Source of the DNA: Geminocystis sp. M7585_C2015_104
Lineage (GTDB): Bacteria > Cyanobacteriota > Cyanobacteriia > Cyanobacteriales > Cyanobacteriaceae
Direction of reading: 5' to 3'
Length of the DNA: 56,742 nt
NCBI GenBank assembly: GCA_015295805.1
Contig: DVEF01000068.1
Location: 1 to 56,742, forward strand
The notes under the pieces: model-generated
What the model saw: only the letters and a program-made list of their open reading frames with translations
Told to the model about the DNA's origin: nothing
The model's database searches: none
Program-made: the position numbers and the translations under genes
Shown here: positions 36,468 through 46,188 of the stretch, piece by piece
Layout: each line of letters begins with the position of its first letter
How positions within the stretch are numbered: position 1 is the first letter of the stretch

Positions 36468-37832
36468 ATGAACTCAAAGGAGCTATTAAAGGGATTGTCT
36501 CAGACAATGATAGTACTGGGAGTGGGATTGATATTAAATCCTGACTCAGCCAGGGCCACTGTTTTAGACTCAATTGGTGGGGAAAGTGAGGAGGTTTCCC
36601 GTCCAACCCTATTGGTTAAAAGTGCCGAACAGGTCTCTCTTTTGGTCAAGAATGAATCCCCCAATCCAGACAGCATTTCTGTCAATAGCCCTTCCGGGTC
36701 CATGGGGGATGAAGGCATGTCCTCTTCCCAAAATAGAGATTTTGTCAGCAGTGAGGGGGATATGGGCGGGGAAAAGACAGCCATAGAAAGCTCCTCTAAT
36801 ACAACCGAAACAGGGAATGATGATACTGTTGCCACACAAACATCTTACATTTCCCTGGCAGTGACAGCTCAGAATACAATTACTGACACAGCAGTGACCC
36901 CTGAAAAGAATGTGGTAGCTCAAAGTACAAGTATCAATATACCAGTAACCCCCGAAACAGATGTAGTGGCGCAGAGCACAGGTATCAACATACCGGTAGA
37001 AGCCCCGTCCCGGGAAACTGTAAATGCCTCCCCCACGGAGACGGCAAAACAAATAGCAATACCCGTCAGTGTGGAGGCTCCACAAAGCAGGACAGACACC
37101 AGCTTTGTGGCAGTGCCGGTAATGGAGCCTATCCCAGAAACAAAAACCCAACAGTATGCCAGCAGCGGCGGGGGCATGCCCTTAGAAACGGGGGAACCAG
37201 TTTTCATAGAGGAGGAAACAGAAGAGCAGATTCTGCCACCATCTACTCGTGCTACTGGGAGTTTTTCTAATACCACAAGCCCCGTCAGAGAAGAGGGGAA
37301 AAGGGGAGGGCTGGTCAGTGCTATCAATATAAACATTGAGCCCTACGAGCCAGAAATAGACCCCTCCCAGGAGGAGACAGAGATACCAATTCAACCGCAA
37401 TTAGTAACCCCCAGCCCATCAGAGCAGTCAGAAAACAGGCCAATGCCAGGGTTTATTTGGCCGGCGCGAGGAGTGTTGACGTCGGGCTTTGGTCGGCGTT
37501 GGGGAAGAATGCACAAGGGAATAGACATTGCGGGGCCTGTGGGCACCCCCATTGTAGCGGCTGCCGACGGGGTTGTGATCTCAGCCGGTTGGAATGCGGG
37601 GGGATATGGCAATGTGGTTAGGATCAGACACTTTGATGGGACAATCACCCTCTATGCCCACAACAGTAAGATTCTTGTGCGTCGTGGAGATTACGTGACC
37701 CAGGGACAGCAAATAGCTAAAATGGGCAGTACTGGGTTTAGCACTGGCCCCCACTTGCACTTTGAAATCCATCCCCAAGGGAGAAGGCCCGTTAACCCCT
37801 TGGCCTTTTTGCCTCCTAAAACTAGTCAGTAG
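36468..37832 (+). CDS. M23-family peptidoglycan endopeptidase (LytM domain), secreted
   Basis: The ATG at 36468 follows GGGGAG at good spacing and begins MNSKELLKGLSQTMIVLGVG, an atypical but plausible signal peptide ending near ARA; an ATG at 36444 would add eight residues. The first 330 residues are low-complexity, Ser/Thr/Pro/Glu-rich, with internal near-repeats (TPEKNVVAQSTSINIPV, TPETDVVAQSTGINIPV). The last 120 residues are a LytM/M23 zinc metallopeptidase: GFGRRWGRMHKGIDIAGPVG with the first His and Asp, and GPHLHFEIHP with the HxH motif. It probably trims or binds peptidoglycan in the periplasm. Length 454 residues. Confidence 0.88.
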   Translation: MNSKELLKGLSQTMIVLGVGLILNPDSARATVLDSIGGESEEVSRPTLLVKSAEQVSLLVKNESPNPDSISVNSPSGSMGDEGMSSSQNRDFVSSEGDMGGEKTAIESSSNTTETGNDDTVATQTSYISLAVTAQNTITDTAVTPEKNVVAQSTSINIPVTPETDVVAQSTGINIPVEAPSRETVNASPTETAKQIAIPVSVEAPQSRTDTSFVAVPVMEPIPETKTQQYASSGGGMPLETGEPVFIEEETEEQILPPSTRATGSFSNTTSPVREEGKRGGLVSAININIEPYEPEIDPSQEETEIPIQPQLVTPSPSEQSENRPMPGFIWPARGVLTSGFGRRWGRMHKGIDIAGPVGTPIVAAADGVVISAGWNAGGYGNVVRIRHFDGTITLYAHNSKILVRRGDYVTQGQQIAKMGSTGFSTGPHLHFEIHPQGRRPVNPLAFLPPKTSQ

Positions 37833-37962
37833 TGGGCCCTGGTTTTAATTAGTTTTAATTGTCCCTCATGGCGCCCCCAGGGGTGGGTGCCAATTTGGTT
37901 CAATTTTCAGTATCATAGTAACCGGAGCAGTAAGAGTAAAATCGGAAGCAAACTCAAAGGAT

Positions 37963-38211
37963 ATGGTGAAAATACGTCTGAAAAGATTTGGGAAAAAGGG
38001 AGAACCCAGTTATCGGATTGTGGCAATGGATAGCAGGGCTCGTCGAGACGGTAAGGTGTTAGAAGAGTTGGGATACTACAACCCTAGAACCAAGGAAACC
38101 AGACTAAATGTTCCCGCCATCGTAAACAGACTAAAACAAGGTGCTCAACCTACCGATACTGTTCGTAGTATTTTGGCCAAAGCAAAAGTGTTTGAACAAG
38201 TAAATGCTTAA
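37963..38211 (+). CDS. rpsP: 30S ribosomal protein S16
   Basis: The 82-residue protein begins [20 protein letters not shown] and contains [14 protein letters not shown], both diagnostic for bS16. It is a small-subunit protein placed early in 30S assembly. Its last eight bases overlap the start of the KH-domain gene, the usual rpsP-khpA arrangement. Confidence 0.97.
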   Translation: MVKIRLKRFGKKGEPSYRIVAMDSRARRDGKVLEELGYYNPRTKETRLNVPAIVNRLKQGAQPTDTVRSILAKAKVFEQVNA

Positions 38212-38644
38212 CTTAGGAGTGAATTCTAATTCCGGTTCTCATGTCAACTCCCCCCCCGGCGAGGGCAATAGGCCAGATTATGACGGTTTGATCCGCTTTT
38301 TAATAGAGCCCCTATTGGAATCCCCAGAACTTTTATGTTTTGACTGCGAATTAGTGCCTAGCACCAGGAAAGTCTGGATTCGTCTTGCTATCGAGGATGA
38401 GGATAAGGGGAGAATTTACGGCCGAGGGGGAAGGAACATACAAGCAGTTAAAACCATACTGCAAACGGCGGCTCAGTTAGCTGGTGATACTCTGTACTTA
38501 GAACTTTACGAAGATAATGACGGCAGCAGAAAGAGGATTCCCCGCCCCTCTATAGTACATTCCCCCCCTCCCAAGGCTCCCAGTAGCGCCCACCCCAAGA
38601 AGAGTCTCCGACGTCGTCGTCGCACTCCCAAATCTAGATTTTAA
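38204..38644 (+). CDS. khpA: KH-domain RNA-binding protein (KhpA/YlqC type)
   Basis: A single KH domain of about 75 residues carries the GxxG loop as GRGG in [20 protein letters not shown], near residue 72. It is followed by a very basic Pro/Ser/Arg-rich tail ([14 protein letters not shown]). KhpA proteins bind RNA and in some bacteria affect sRNA function and cell-size control. The gene begins within the last codons of rpsP, so translation is probably coupled, and a strong terminator follows 29 bases after its stop. The length of 146 residues exceeds the usual 80 because of the N- and C-terminal additions. Confidence 0.9.
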   Translation: MLNLGVNSNSGSHVNSPPGEGNRPDYDGLIRFLIEPLLESPELLCFDCELVPSTRKVWIRLAIEDEDKGRIYGRGGRNIQAVKTILQTAAQLAGDTLYLELYEDNDGSRKRIPRPSIVHSPPPKAPSSAHPKKSLRRRRRTPKSRF

Positions 38645-38672
38645 ATTGTATACAAATGTCTAAACAAACAAG

Positions 38673-38704
38673 CTACAAGAGTTGCCGGCTCTTGTAGTTT
38701 TTTT
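38673..38704 (+). terminator. Intrinsic terminator of the rpsP-khpA operon
   Basis: A perfect nine-base stem, CTACAAGAG (38673-38681) with CTCTTGTAG (38689-38697), encloses a seven-base loop and is followed by seven Ts. It lies 29 bases after the khpA stop codon. Confidence 0.9.
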
Positions 38705-38746
38705 ATACACAAGTACTGTTTGTTCTCCCATTAGCTCCCTAACTGC

Positions 38747-39751
38747 TCAACTGCTCCACGGTGTGGCCCATGGCACTGCATCGTCGAATAGATGCCTCTG
38801 TTTCTTTAGACAGCTTTTCCCCTTCCAGGCTACAACAGGTCTTGACGCGATTGTAGTAGGTATGGGCAGTGGGAGATTGTTTTTGTTGTCTTCTTGTAAT
38901 CCAGAATAGGCATTTCCTCCCCGCTCAATATAGGCAGTGGCCGGGCTGTAGTGGACACCAAGGAGTGAGGGGGTAACTTCAGTGGCTTTGCTGTAATACT
39001 TCATAGCTTGCCCACAGGCTGCCAACTCGTGATGGATATCCCCTGGGTCGACGTGAGGGGAGTTATCCTGATGGCCTTGTTGTAGTTTCTCATGGCTTTC
39101 TTGTAGTCCAGCAGGTCATAATACACAGTACCCCGATTGTAATAAGCCCGGGCTCAGGGCGCCAACATGTAGGGAAAGGGCTTTGTTGTAGTCTTTTATT
39201 GCTTGTATTTCCCCAACTTGTGGTAAGCTAAAGCTCTATTGTAAACAACTTCAGCTTAGTTAGGGGCGAGGGCCTCGCCTACAACCCTCTAGGTTTTTGG
39301 GATTGATTGTTATGGTCTCATTGAGGAGTTTAATAGCCTTGTCATACTATTTCAACCAAATAGGGGTTGGCGTCGAGGGCAATAGCTTTTTTGTAGTCTT
39401 CTATGACCTTCTTCATATTGCGGTATTACCTCGGTTATAGTAAGCCTCAGCCCAGTTGGGGTTAATCTGGATGGCTTGACTGTAATCTTCTATTGCCCAG
39501 CACGAAGTAAAACTCAGCGGTCGTGGGAACTATGGCAATGGCTCTGTTACAGTCTTGTTTTACTTTTCCTAAGTGGTGGTAGACAGTTGCCCTGTGGGAG
39601 AAGCTATGGGCAATGTGGGAGATAGGCTCAATTGCCGGAGTGTACTGTTGTTAATGTAGTGGTCATATTTCAATTGAGAGTCCGGAGGTAATGCCTGTGA
39701 CAGGTGTTCTGGTAGGGCCTTTTCATATTCCCCCGGCTTAATGTGTTTCAA
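38747..39751 (-). pseudogene. Decayed TPR-repeat protein gene
   Basis: Translating the minus strand in all three frames gives scattered tetratricopeptide repeats, for example EDYSQAIQINPNWAEAYYNR (around 39430-39500) and VIEDYKKAIALDANPYL (around 39365-39410), and a degraded N-terminal part near 39751 (HIKPGEYEKALPEHLSQALP). They are separated by stop codons and frame changes, so no single frame exceeds about 90 codons. The 34-residue periodicity survives over roughly 1 kb. The parent was probably a TPR scaffold protein of about 330 residues. No insertion sequence is visible, so decay by point mutations and small indels is likely. Confidence 0.75.
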
Positions 39752-39890
39752 AGAGCCTTCCTGGGAGGGGTGTTTTGTTCTTCATGTCTTTTGGCTTTAT
39801 AGCATAGCCATATTTTTTTGTCTTAAACCCCCCTAGCAGTTTTAATTGATATTGTGTATCTGTTGGCATTGGTTCAAGGAGTATCGCCTT

Positions 39891-40166
39891 ATGACAAAGA
39901 CTGTTAGGATTACTGTTTCCGGAAAGGTACAAGGGGTGTACTTTAGGATGTATACTCAGATGAAGGCAAGAGAGTTGGGAGTCCGGGGTTATGTGCGTAA
40001 TCTCCCCAACGGGGATGTGGAAATTGTCGCCACTGCAGAAGAGGCCAAGTTAAAGCAACTGGTAGACTGGTGTCATGTGGGCTCCCCTTCTGCTGTCGTT
40101 ACTAACGTAGCTGTAGAAGATATACATCCCCCAGAAACCTTTAGGGATTTTGAAATTCGCTACTAG
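39891..40166 (+). CDS. acyP: Acylphosphatase
   Basis: This small enzyme hydrolyses carboxyl-phosphate bonds. The 91-residue product has GKVQGVYFRMYTQMKARELG with the phosphate-binding Arg at residue 19 and GYVRNLPNGDVEI with the catalytic Asn at residue 37. The ATG at 39891 starts exactly at the family N-terminus (MTKTVRITVSG) and follows AAGGAG; an upstream ATG at 39846 would add 15 unrelated residues. It is isolated, next to a decayed gene. Confidence 0.93.
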   Translation: MTKTVRITVSGKVQGVYFRMYTQMKARELGVRGYVRNLPNGDVEIVATAEEAKLKQLVDWCHVGSPSAVVTNVAVEDIHPPETFRDFEIRY

Positions 40167-40194
40167 TGTATTATGTAGGTTTACAGACCAACGC

Positions 40195-42060
40195 CTACTC
40201 TACTGTTACGGATTTAGCCAAGTTGCGGGGTTGATCTACATCTAGTCCCTTCAAGGAGGCAATATAGTAGGACAACAGTTGTAAGGGCACTACTGCCAAC
40301 AGAGGTGACAACAACTCTTCCACCTCTGGCACAAACAATTTGTCCTGGAATATCTCCTCGTTTCTGTTTTCTGGCAACACTCCAATCAGTCTGGCATCCC
40401 TTGCCCTGGCTTCTTGGGCATTGGAAATCACTTTTTCATACACCCTCCCCGGCATGGCTATGGCGACTACGGGCACCCGGGCATCTAACAGGGCAATTGG
40501 GCCGTGTTTCATCTCCCCTGCCGGATACCCCTCTGCATGGATATAACTGATTTCCTTGAGTTTTAATGCCCCCTCTAGGGCTATGGGGAAATTGATCCCC
40601 CTGCCAATGAAGATAAAGTCTGTTGTCTCGGTGAATTGGTGTGCGAGTTGTTGGATTGCCTCCTCTTGGGAGTGGAGAATGTGCTCAATTTGACTAGGTA
40701 ATTGCCATAAACCCTCGATAATCTCCCCCAGACGCTCTGATGTGATGGTTTTTCTCCTCCAGGCTAGATCCAGTGCCAACAGGTAAAAGGCAATCACTTG
40801 GGCAGTAAAGGTTTTTGTAGCCGCCACCCCTATCTCTATCCCCGCATAGGTGTGAATAATCTGGTCTACTATGGTGGTAATAGTACTTTCCGGGCGGTTG
40901 GTAATGCCCAAAAGACGAGAGTGGTAGGGGGGTTTTAGGTGGGCCCGTCTCTGTTTTTCCATTTCTAAAGCGGCTAGGGTATCTGCCGTTTCCCCTGACT
41001 GGGTTACCCCTATGGTTAGGGTGTTGGCCATCAGGGGGGTTGGCGAGTAGCGGAATTCCGAGGCATACTGGACAAAAGTCGGTATCCCGGCAATTTGTTC
41101 TAACAAATATTTCCCCACTAGACTCGCATGCCAAGATGTCCCACAGGCCACTATTTGGATATGTTCTAGATTTTCGTACATTTCCGGTTTGAGATTGAGG
41201 GATATGGGGTTGCCCTCCCCCTTCCAAGAGACGTCTAAGTATGCTTCTAGACAATTTCGTACTACTGTGGGCTGCTCGTGTATTTCTTTGAGCATGTAGT
41301 GGCGGAAACCCTGTTTTTCCACAGTGGTGGGACTGAAATCCAATAGGCGCACCCTCTTGCGCAGTCGTTTCCCCGCAAAGTCATATATCTCCACTCCTAG
41401 GGGGGTGAGACGGGCAATTTCACCGTTTTCCAAGGACAATACAGTATTAGTGTGTTTTACTAAGGCGGTTACGTCGGAGGCACAGAAAAATTCCCCCAGT
41501 CCAAAACCGATAATAAGGGGGGCACTCTGACGAGCCACAATCAACTCATCGGGGTGAGCTGCATGTAAAATGGCAATGGCAAAGGCTCCGTGTAGTCTAT
41601 TTACTGCCTTGATTACGGCTTCTAAAAAGGGCTCATTGTTGTCAGGACAGTAATATTCGGCGATGAGGTGGGGGATTACTTCTGTATCTGTGTCGGAGAC
41701 GAATTGATGTCCTTTTTCTGTCAATTCCTCTTTTAACTGCTGGAAGTTTTCGATTATGCCATTTTGGACTACTGCTATTTTCCCTTTGTCGTCACAATGG
41801 GGGTGGGCATTGTATTCTTCTGGTTTGCCGTGGGTTGCCCAGCGGGTATGTCCAATCCCTATGGTGGAATTACTTTTTTCCTTCTCCAGTTTGCTGCGCA
41901 AATTGTATAATTTCCCCTTGGCTTTTATTACTTTTATCTGCCCGTCTACAACGGTGGCTACTCCTGCTGAATCATACCCTCTGTATTCTAGTTTTTCCAA
42001 CCCTTCTATTAAAATCTCCAGGGCGTTGCCCGTGCCAATATAACCTACAATTCCACACAT
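40195..42060 (-). CDS. glmS: Glutamine-fructose-6-phosphate aminotransferase (isomerising)
   Basis: GlmS makes glucosamine-6-phosphate, the entry step to peptidoglycan and LPS amino sugars. The N-terminal glutaminase has the nucleophile Cys2 in MCGIVGYIG and GHTRWATHG; the two C-terminal SIS domains show CGTSWHASLVGKYLLEQIA, SQSGETADT, EIGVAATKTFTAQ and EGYPAGEMKHGPIAL. The ending LAKSVTVE is the standard C-terminus. Length 621 residues (E. coli 609). I see no glmS ribozyme signature upstream. Confidence 0.97.
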   Translation of the reverse strand: MCGIVGYIGTGNALEILIEGLEKLEYRGYDSAGVATVVDGQIKVIKAKGKLYNLRSKLEKEKSNSTIGIGHTRWATHGKPEEYNAHPHCDDKGKIAVVQNGIIENFQQLKEELTEKGHQFVSDTDTEVIPHLIAEYYCPDNNEPFLEAVIKAVNRLHGAFAIAILHAAHPDELIVARQSAPLIIGFGLGEFFCASDVTALVKHTNTVLSLENGEIARLTPLGVEIYDFAGKRLRKRVRLLDFSPTTVEKQGFRHYMLKEIHEQPTVVRNCLEAYLDVSWKGEGNPISLNLKPEMYENLEHIQIVACGTSWHASLVGKYLLEQIAGIPTFVQYASEFRYSPTPLMANTLTIGVTQSGETADTLAALEMEKQRRAHLKPPYHSRLLGITNRPESTITTIVDQIIHTYAGIEIGVAATKTFTAQVIAFYLLALDLAWRRKTITSERLGEIIEGLWQLPSQIEHILHSQEEAIQQLAHQFTETTDFIFIGRGINFPIALEGALKLKEISYIHAEGYPAGEMKHGPIALLDARVPVVAIAMPGRVYEKVISNAQEARARDARLIGVLPENRNEEIFQDKLFVPEVEELLSPLLAVVPLQLLSYYIASLKGLDVDQPRNLAKSVTVE

Positions 42061-42143
42061 ATTTGGTTTTGAAAGGGATTTCCAGTAGTTTATTAGATTA
42101 TAGATGGACTTTTCGCCATAAATTAACCAATAATTTCCTCTAC

Positions 42144-42698
42144 TTAAAATTCTTCTGTGGGTTTGGGATTTACTGAGCCTTCTGGATTCAGGAATAAATT
42201 ACCTGCCGCGTCGTTTTGATAAATACAGTCTATTTTTGGGTTGGCGTCTAGACTACCTGTGAAACCAAAAGTATTCATGCGGTTTTTACACTGACGGACT
42301 TGTTCTTCTGTTATCAGCCTTCTTTGTTCTAGAATGGACCAGTTGTTTTTCTTTAACACGCAACCTGGCCGCATTACAGGCTGTGATACGTACACATTAA
42401 AGGGGTTAAGAGTGATAAACACCCTTAGGTCCGAAACAATGGCACTAGCGCCAAACTGCACACATATTTCTGGGTTGGGGGCACTGCGATCTATTACTTC
42501 TCTCGATGCTACATTTGGACTACTTGTAGTTTGTCCTGAACTCAAAGCAATACCCACACCTATCCCCAGGATGAAAATGCCGGCACAGATGGCCACCAGG
42601 GTATAGTTAATTTTTTCCGGGAAAAAAGGGGTGCCTTTGCTCTTGGTGGGGGTTTCTGTATAATATCTGGAATAGGGGGATTGTGGTTTACGCCTCAT
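42144..42698 (-). CDS. DUF3172 family membrane-anchored protein
   Basis: The 184-residue protein has a polar N-terminus, one membrane segment at about residues 33-54 (YTLVAICAGIFILGIGVGIA), then a soluble domain with CVQFGASAIVSDLRVFITLN, VSQPVMRPGCVL and QVRQCKNRMNTFGF. These are features of DUF3172, a family I know from cyanobacteria and plastid-bearing organisms. Four Cys residues in the soluble part could form disulphides on the lumenal or periplasmic side. Function unknown. Confidence 0.8.
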   Translation of the reverse strand: MRRKPQSPYSRYYTETPTKSKGTPFFPEKINYTLVAICAGIFILGIGVGIALSSGQTTSSPNVASREVIDRSAPNPEICVQFGASAIVSDLRVFITLNPFNVYVSQPVMRPGCVLKKNNWSILEQRRLITEEQVRQCKNRMNTFGFTGSLDANPKIDCIYQNDAAGNLFLNPEGSVNPKPTEEF

Positions 42699-42748
42699 GG
42701 CTTAGTTTTGGGTTTTTGTCGTATCTACATGATAACTAATGGTTTATA

Positions 42749-44491
42749 TTACTGGGGTTGGTGGTAGAATTGTCGGGCGTGGAAGGCTGCATATCTTCCA
42801 TTTAGCTTTAGTAACTCTTCATGGGTTCCCGATTCTATGATTCTACCCTTTTCCAACACTAAAATCCGGGTTGCTTTTCTCACCGTAGCCAGACGATGGG
42901 CAATTACAAATACCGTACGGTCTTTCATTATCCTTTCTAATGCTTCTTGTACCAACACCTCCGATTCTGAGTCTAAGGCGGAGGTAGCCTCATCTAGGAT
43001 GAGGATTTTCGGTTTCCAGAATATGGCGCGCGCAATGGCAATCCGTTGTCTTTGTCCTCCTGAAAGACTCACACCTCTTTCTCCCACGTATGTATAATAG
43101 CCCTGGGGTAGATGGCAAATGAATTCATGGGCGTTGGCAATTATTGCTGCTTTTTCTACCTCCTCCATGTCAAAATTTGTTGCCCCAAAAGCTATATTTT
43201 CTGCTATCGTCCCGGAGAATAAATTAGTTTCCTGGGGGACTATTCCTATTTGTTTCCTTAGACTTTTTATTGTGATATCTTTTATGTTTATCCCATCAAT
43301 TAATATTTCTCCTTCATCCACGTCATAAAAGCGAGGCAAAAGGTTTACCAATGTGCTTTTCCCCGCCCCCGATGCCCCCACTAAGGCAATTATCTCTCCT
43401 TTTTTTGCGGTAATGTTAATATTTTCTAATACTTTTTTTCCCGGCGAGTAGCTGAAAGAGACGTTGCGATATTCCACGTTGCCTTCTATATTCTCCAGTT
43501 TAATTGCCCCCGGTTTTTCCACAATCAACGGCTTTACTTGCAGCAATTCAAATACTCTTTCTACTGAGGCCTCTCCCTGTTTAAATTCATTATAATTGCT
43601 GGTAGTTATGGCGATGGGATCTATTAGTAAAGCCACTGCAGTAAGATAACTGATAAAATCGGCACCAGTCATGTTGTTTAGAGAGATTTGCCAGCCGCCC
43701 AAAAAAAACAGGAAAATTATACTCATTGCCTCTAGAAAGCCCACCACCACGTACTGAAGGGCCCTATTTTTTTCTGCAGCCAGTTTGGCTTTTCTAGTAT
43801 TTTCTGCCTCGAGGGAAAAGCGTTGTATTTCATATTCTTCTGCAGCAAAAGCTTGTACTAGTCTGATACCAGAAATAACCTCGGTAAGCAGGGATGATAG
43901 ATTAGAAACCCTATTTTGACTTTTTCTGGTCAATTCTAGCAGTTTATTGCCAAACCAGGTGATTAAAAGTGCCATCAGGGGGGCTATGGTTAAAGTAGCT
44001 ATAGTCAGTTGCCAATTGACAAAAAACATGTAGGCAATTACGACAATTAGCTGTAGAATACTAGGGATAAATTGGTGGAAAATTTTGTTGATTACCTCGC
44101 CAATTCTGTCCACATCTTCAGTCAAACGGTAGGCTAAGTCGCCGGTTTTAGCTACTTGGAAATAGCTTAAACTAAGGGTTTGTAAATGGGCATAGACTAG
44201 TTTCCGCAAATCGAAGGCAATTTGGAGGGCGGCTTTTGCCATGAAAGTATCTTGCCCATATTGAGTAAATCCCCTGACAAGGAAGACTACAGCAGACAAT
44301 CCCGCCAGGGAGATAATAGAGTCCAAATCCCCCTTACCCACATACTCAGCCATTCTACCTGCCAACCAGGCCATAATGGGCCAGAAGGTGGTAAAACCAA
44401 TAGTGCAGGCAAAGGCAATGGCAATAGTTTTTGCTTCTTTGAGGATATGGGGGATGAGTAACCGATAGCTGGATTGGGATAACAATTTCAA
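42749..44491 (-). CDS. ABC exporter, fused membrane and ATPase domains (MsbA/lipid-multidrug type)
   Basis: The 580-residue half-transporter has an N-terminal six-helix membrane domain (about 15-310) and a C-terminal nucleotide-binding domain with Walker A GASGAGKST near residue 374, Q-loop IGIVPQET, signature VSLSGGQRQR, Walker B ILILDEATSALDSES and switch His in VIAHRLATV. It would work as a homodimer. No membrane-fusion partner (HlyD) gene is adjacent, so a type I secretion role is less likely than lipid or drug export. About 50 bases separate it from the upstream radical SAM gene on the same strand. Confidence 0.92.
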   Translation of the reverse strand: MKLLSQSSYRLLIPHILKEAKTIAIAFACTIGFTTFWPIMAWLAGRMAEYVGKGDLDSIISLAGLSAVVFLVRGFTQYGQDTFMAKAALQIAFDLRKLVYAHLQTLSLSYFQVAKTGDLAYRLTEDVDRIGEVINKIFHQFIPSILQLIVVIAYMFFVNWQLTIATLTIAPLMALLITWFGNKLLELTRKSQNRVSNLSSLLTEVISGIRLVQAFAAEEYEIQRFSLEAENTRKAKLAAEKNRALQYVVVGFLEAMSIIFLFFLGGWQISLNNMTGADFISYLTAVALLIDPIAITTSNYNEFKQGEASVERVFELLQVKPLIVEKPGAIKLENIEGNVEYRNVSFSYSPGKKVLENINITAKKGEIIALVGASGAGKSTLVNLLPRFYDVDEGEILIDGINIKDITIKSLRKQIGIVPQETNLFSGTIAENIAFGATNFDMEEVEKAAIIANAHEFICHLPQGYYTYVGERGVSLSGGQRQRIAIARAIFWKPKILILDEATSALDSESEVLVQEALERIMKDRTVFVIAHRLATVRKATRILVLEKGRIIESGTHEELLKLNGRYAAFHARQFYHQPQ

Positions 44492-44540
44492 ACCTGTCCA
44501 ATGGGCGATGAGTGGCCGACGTGTTGTTAATTTTAACAGG

Positions 44541-45980
44541 CTAAGAGGCCATCCTTTGAGCTTTTTGTTTTCTTTCTCTTAGGTAGGCGAAAAATTCCTT
44601 GGCTTCCCGCAATCGTCTCTTAAACATTTGGGTGTCACTCAACATCTCACCGACAATAGGGATTATGGCCCGTGGGCGGAAGTAGAAACGACGATACATT
44701 CTAGCAACTGCCTCTTCAATTTCGGCGGCAGATAGATGGGGGTAGGAGAGGGGTGACAGTTGGATTCCAGAGTCGGCCACTAGCTGGGTGTCGGTAAACC
44801 AGTTGTTTTCCAAAGCCTGTTGGTATAATTCTGTGCCGGGATAGGGTGCGGCAATGGACACCTGAATAGTGTGGGGGTTAATCTCACAGGCGAATCTAAT
44901 GGTGTCTTCGATGGTTTCTTGGGTTTCGTTAGGCAGTCCTATGATAAAAGTCCCATGGACCTTAATACCCAATTTACGACAATTTTCCATGAATTTGCGG
45001 GCTACTTCTAGTTTTATGCCTTTTTTGATGCCGTCAAGGACTTTCTGATTGCCAGACTCAAATCCCACTAGTAATAGTCTTAAGCCGTTTTCCTTAAGTT
45101 TTTTAAGGGTATCATAGTCCAGGTTGGCGCGGGCGTTACAACTCCAGGTAAGTTTAAGTCGTTTCATGTGTTCACTGATGGCGATAGCTCTTTGTTTGTT
45201 GATGGTGAAGGTGTCGTCGTCAAACATGTATTCCTTAACCTTGTCGCCGAAGAGACTTTTAGCTATTTCCATTTCTTTGCCAACGGCGTCTGGGGATTTA
45301 GCACGGTACACGTGTCCACCAATGGTTTGTGGCCATAAACAGAAGGTGCATTTAGCTGGACAGCCTCTGCCAGTGTAAAAGGAAATGTAGGGGTGTAGAA
45401 GGTAGCCGATAAAATATCTGTTGATGTCCAGATTTTCCGCATAGACGGGGAAGACGCTGGGGAGAGAGTCCCAATCGTGGATTAATTCCCTTTCGGGGTT
45501 GTGGATGATATTGCCGTTTTTGTCGCGATAACTCAATCCCTTAATTTCAGAGAAGTCTTTGCCTTCTGCTAATTCCTTACAGGTGAAGTCGAATTCATTC
45601 CTACAAACGAAGTCCAAAACGGGATAGTCTCGTAGGGTTTTTTCTGGCAAAACCGCCACATGAGCGCCTACAAATCCCACTTGGGTGTCTGGATTTTGGG
45701 CTTTGATGGCGGCGGCGCATTTAGCGTCATTAGCGAGGGTAGGGGTGCTAGTGTGAATGATCACCAATTCGTAGTCTTTGGCGATGGCTAAAACCTCTTC
45801 TAGGGTTTGTCCGTGGGGTGGGGCATCTACCAGACGACTACCCTTAACCAAAGCTGCTGGTTGTGCCAGCCAGGTGGGGTACCAAAAGGAGGTAATTTCC
45901 CGCTTAGCTTGGTATCTCGCCCCGGCGCCTCCGTCAAAACCGTCGAAGGAGGGGGGATTGAGGAATAAGGTTTTTTTCAT
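44541..45980 (-). CDS. hpnJ: B12-binding-like radical SAM protein, hopanoid-associated HpnJ type
   Basis: The 479-residue protein begins KKTLFLNPPSFDGFDGGAGA and contains RYQAKREITSFWYPTWLAQP and RLVDAPPHG, segments I associate with HpnJ, followed by a B12-binding-like N-terminal domain. The radical SAM cluster motif is GRGCPAKCTFCLWP near residue 206 (CxxxCxxC). HpnJ proteins act in making the cyclitol head group of bacteriohopanepolyols. No other hpn gene or squalene-hopene cyclase is in the window, so the assignment rests on sequence recall. It is followed on the same strand by an ABC exporter that could carry a lipid product, which is speculation. Confidence 0.8.
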   Translation of the reverse strand: MKKTLFLNPPSFDGFDGGAGARYQAKREITSFWYPTWLAQPAALVKGSRLVDAPPHGQTLEEVLAIAKDYELVIIHTSTPTLANDAKCAAAIKAQNPDTQVGFVGAHVAVLPEKTLRDYPVLDFVCRNEFDFTCKELAEGKDFSEIKGLSYRDKNGNIIHNPERELIHDWDSLPSVFPVYAENLDINRYFIGYLLHPYISFYTGRGCPAKCTFCLWPQTIGGHVYRAKSPDAVGKEMEIAKSLFGDKVKEYMFDDDTFTINKQRAIAISEHMKRLKLTWSCNARANLDYDTLKKLKENGLRLLLVGFESGNQKVLDGIKKGIKLEVARKFMENCRKLGIKVHGTFIIGLPNETQETIEDTIRFACEINPHTIQVSIAAPYPGTELYQQALENNWFTDTQLVADSGIQLSPLSYPHLSAAEIEEAVARMYRRFYFRPRAIIPIVGEMLSDTQMFKRRLREAKEFFAYLRERKQKAQRMAS

Positions 45981-46188
45981 TAGTCAAGTCACTCCCACAA
46001 CCACAATTTTTTCCCCTCATTGTACTATTTGCCCTCCCTATCCCGTACTGCTTCATTGCAATCCCCCACCCTGAAAAGAATGTAACAAAAGTTTACAATA
46101 ATTTCTCATATGGGAAGCAGTTTTAAGAGAAAATAATTAGGGTGTGATTAAGACCTGGAAAATAGGAAAATATAATAGTTTGAGGGAT

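Noticed and set aside
40195-42143. glmS ribozyme or riboswitch upstream of glmS
   Set aside because: The gap upstream of glmS is only about 80 bases and shows no ribozyme-like core.
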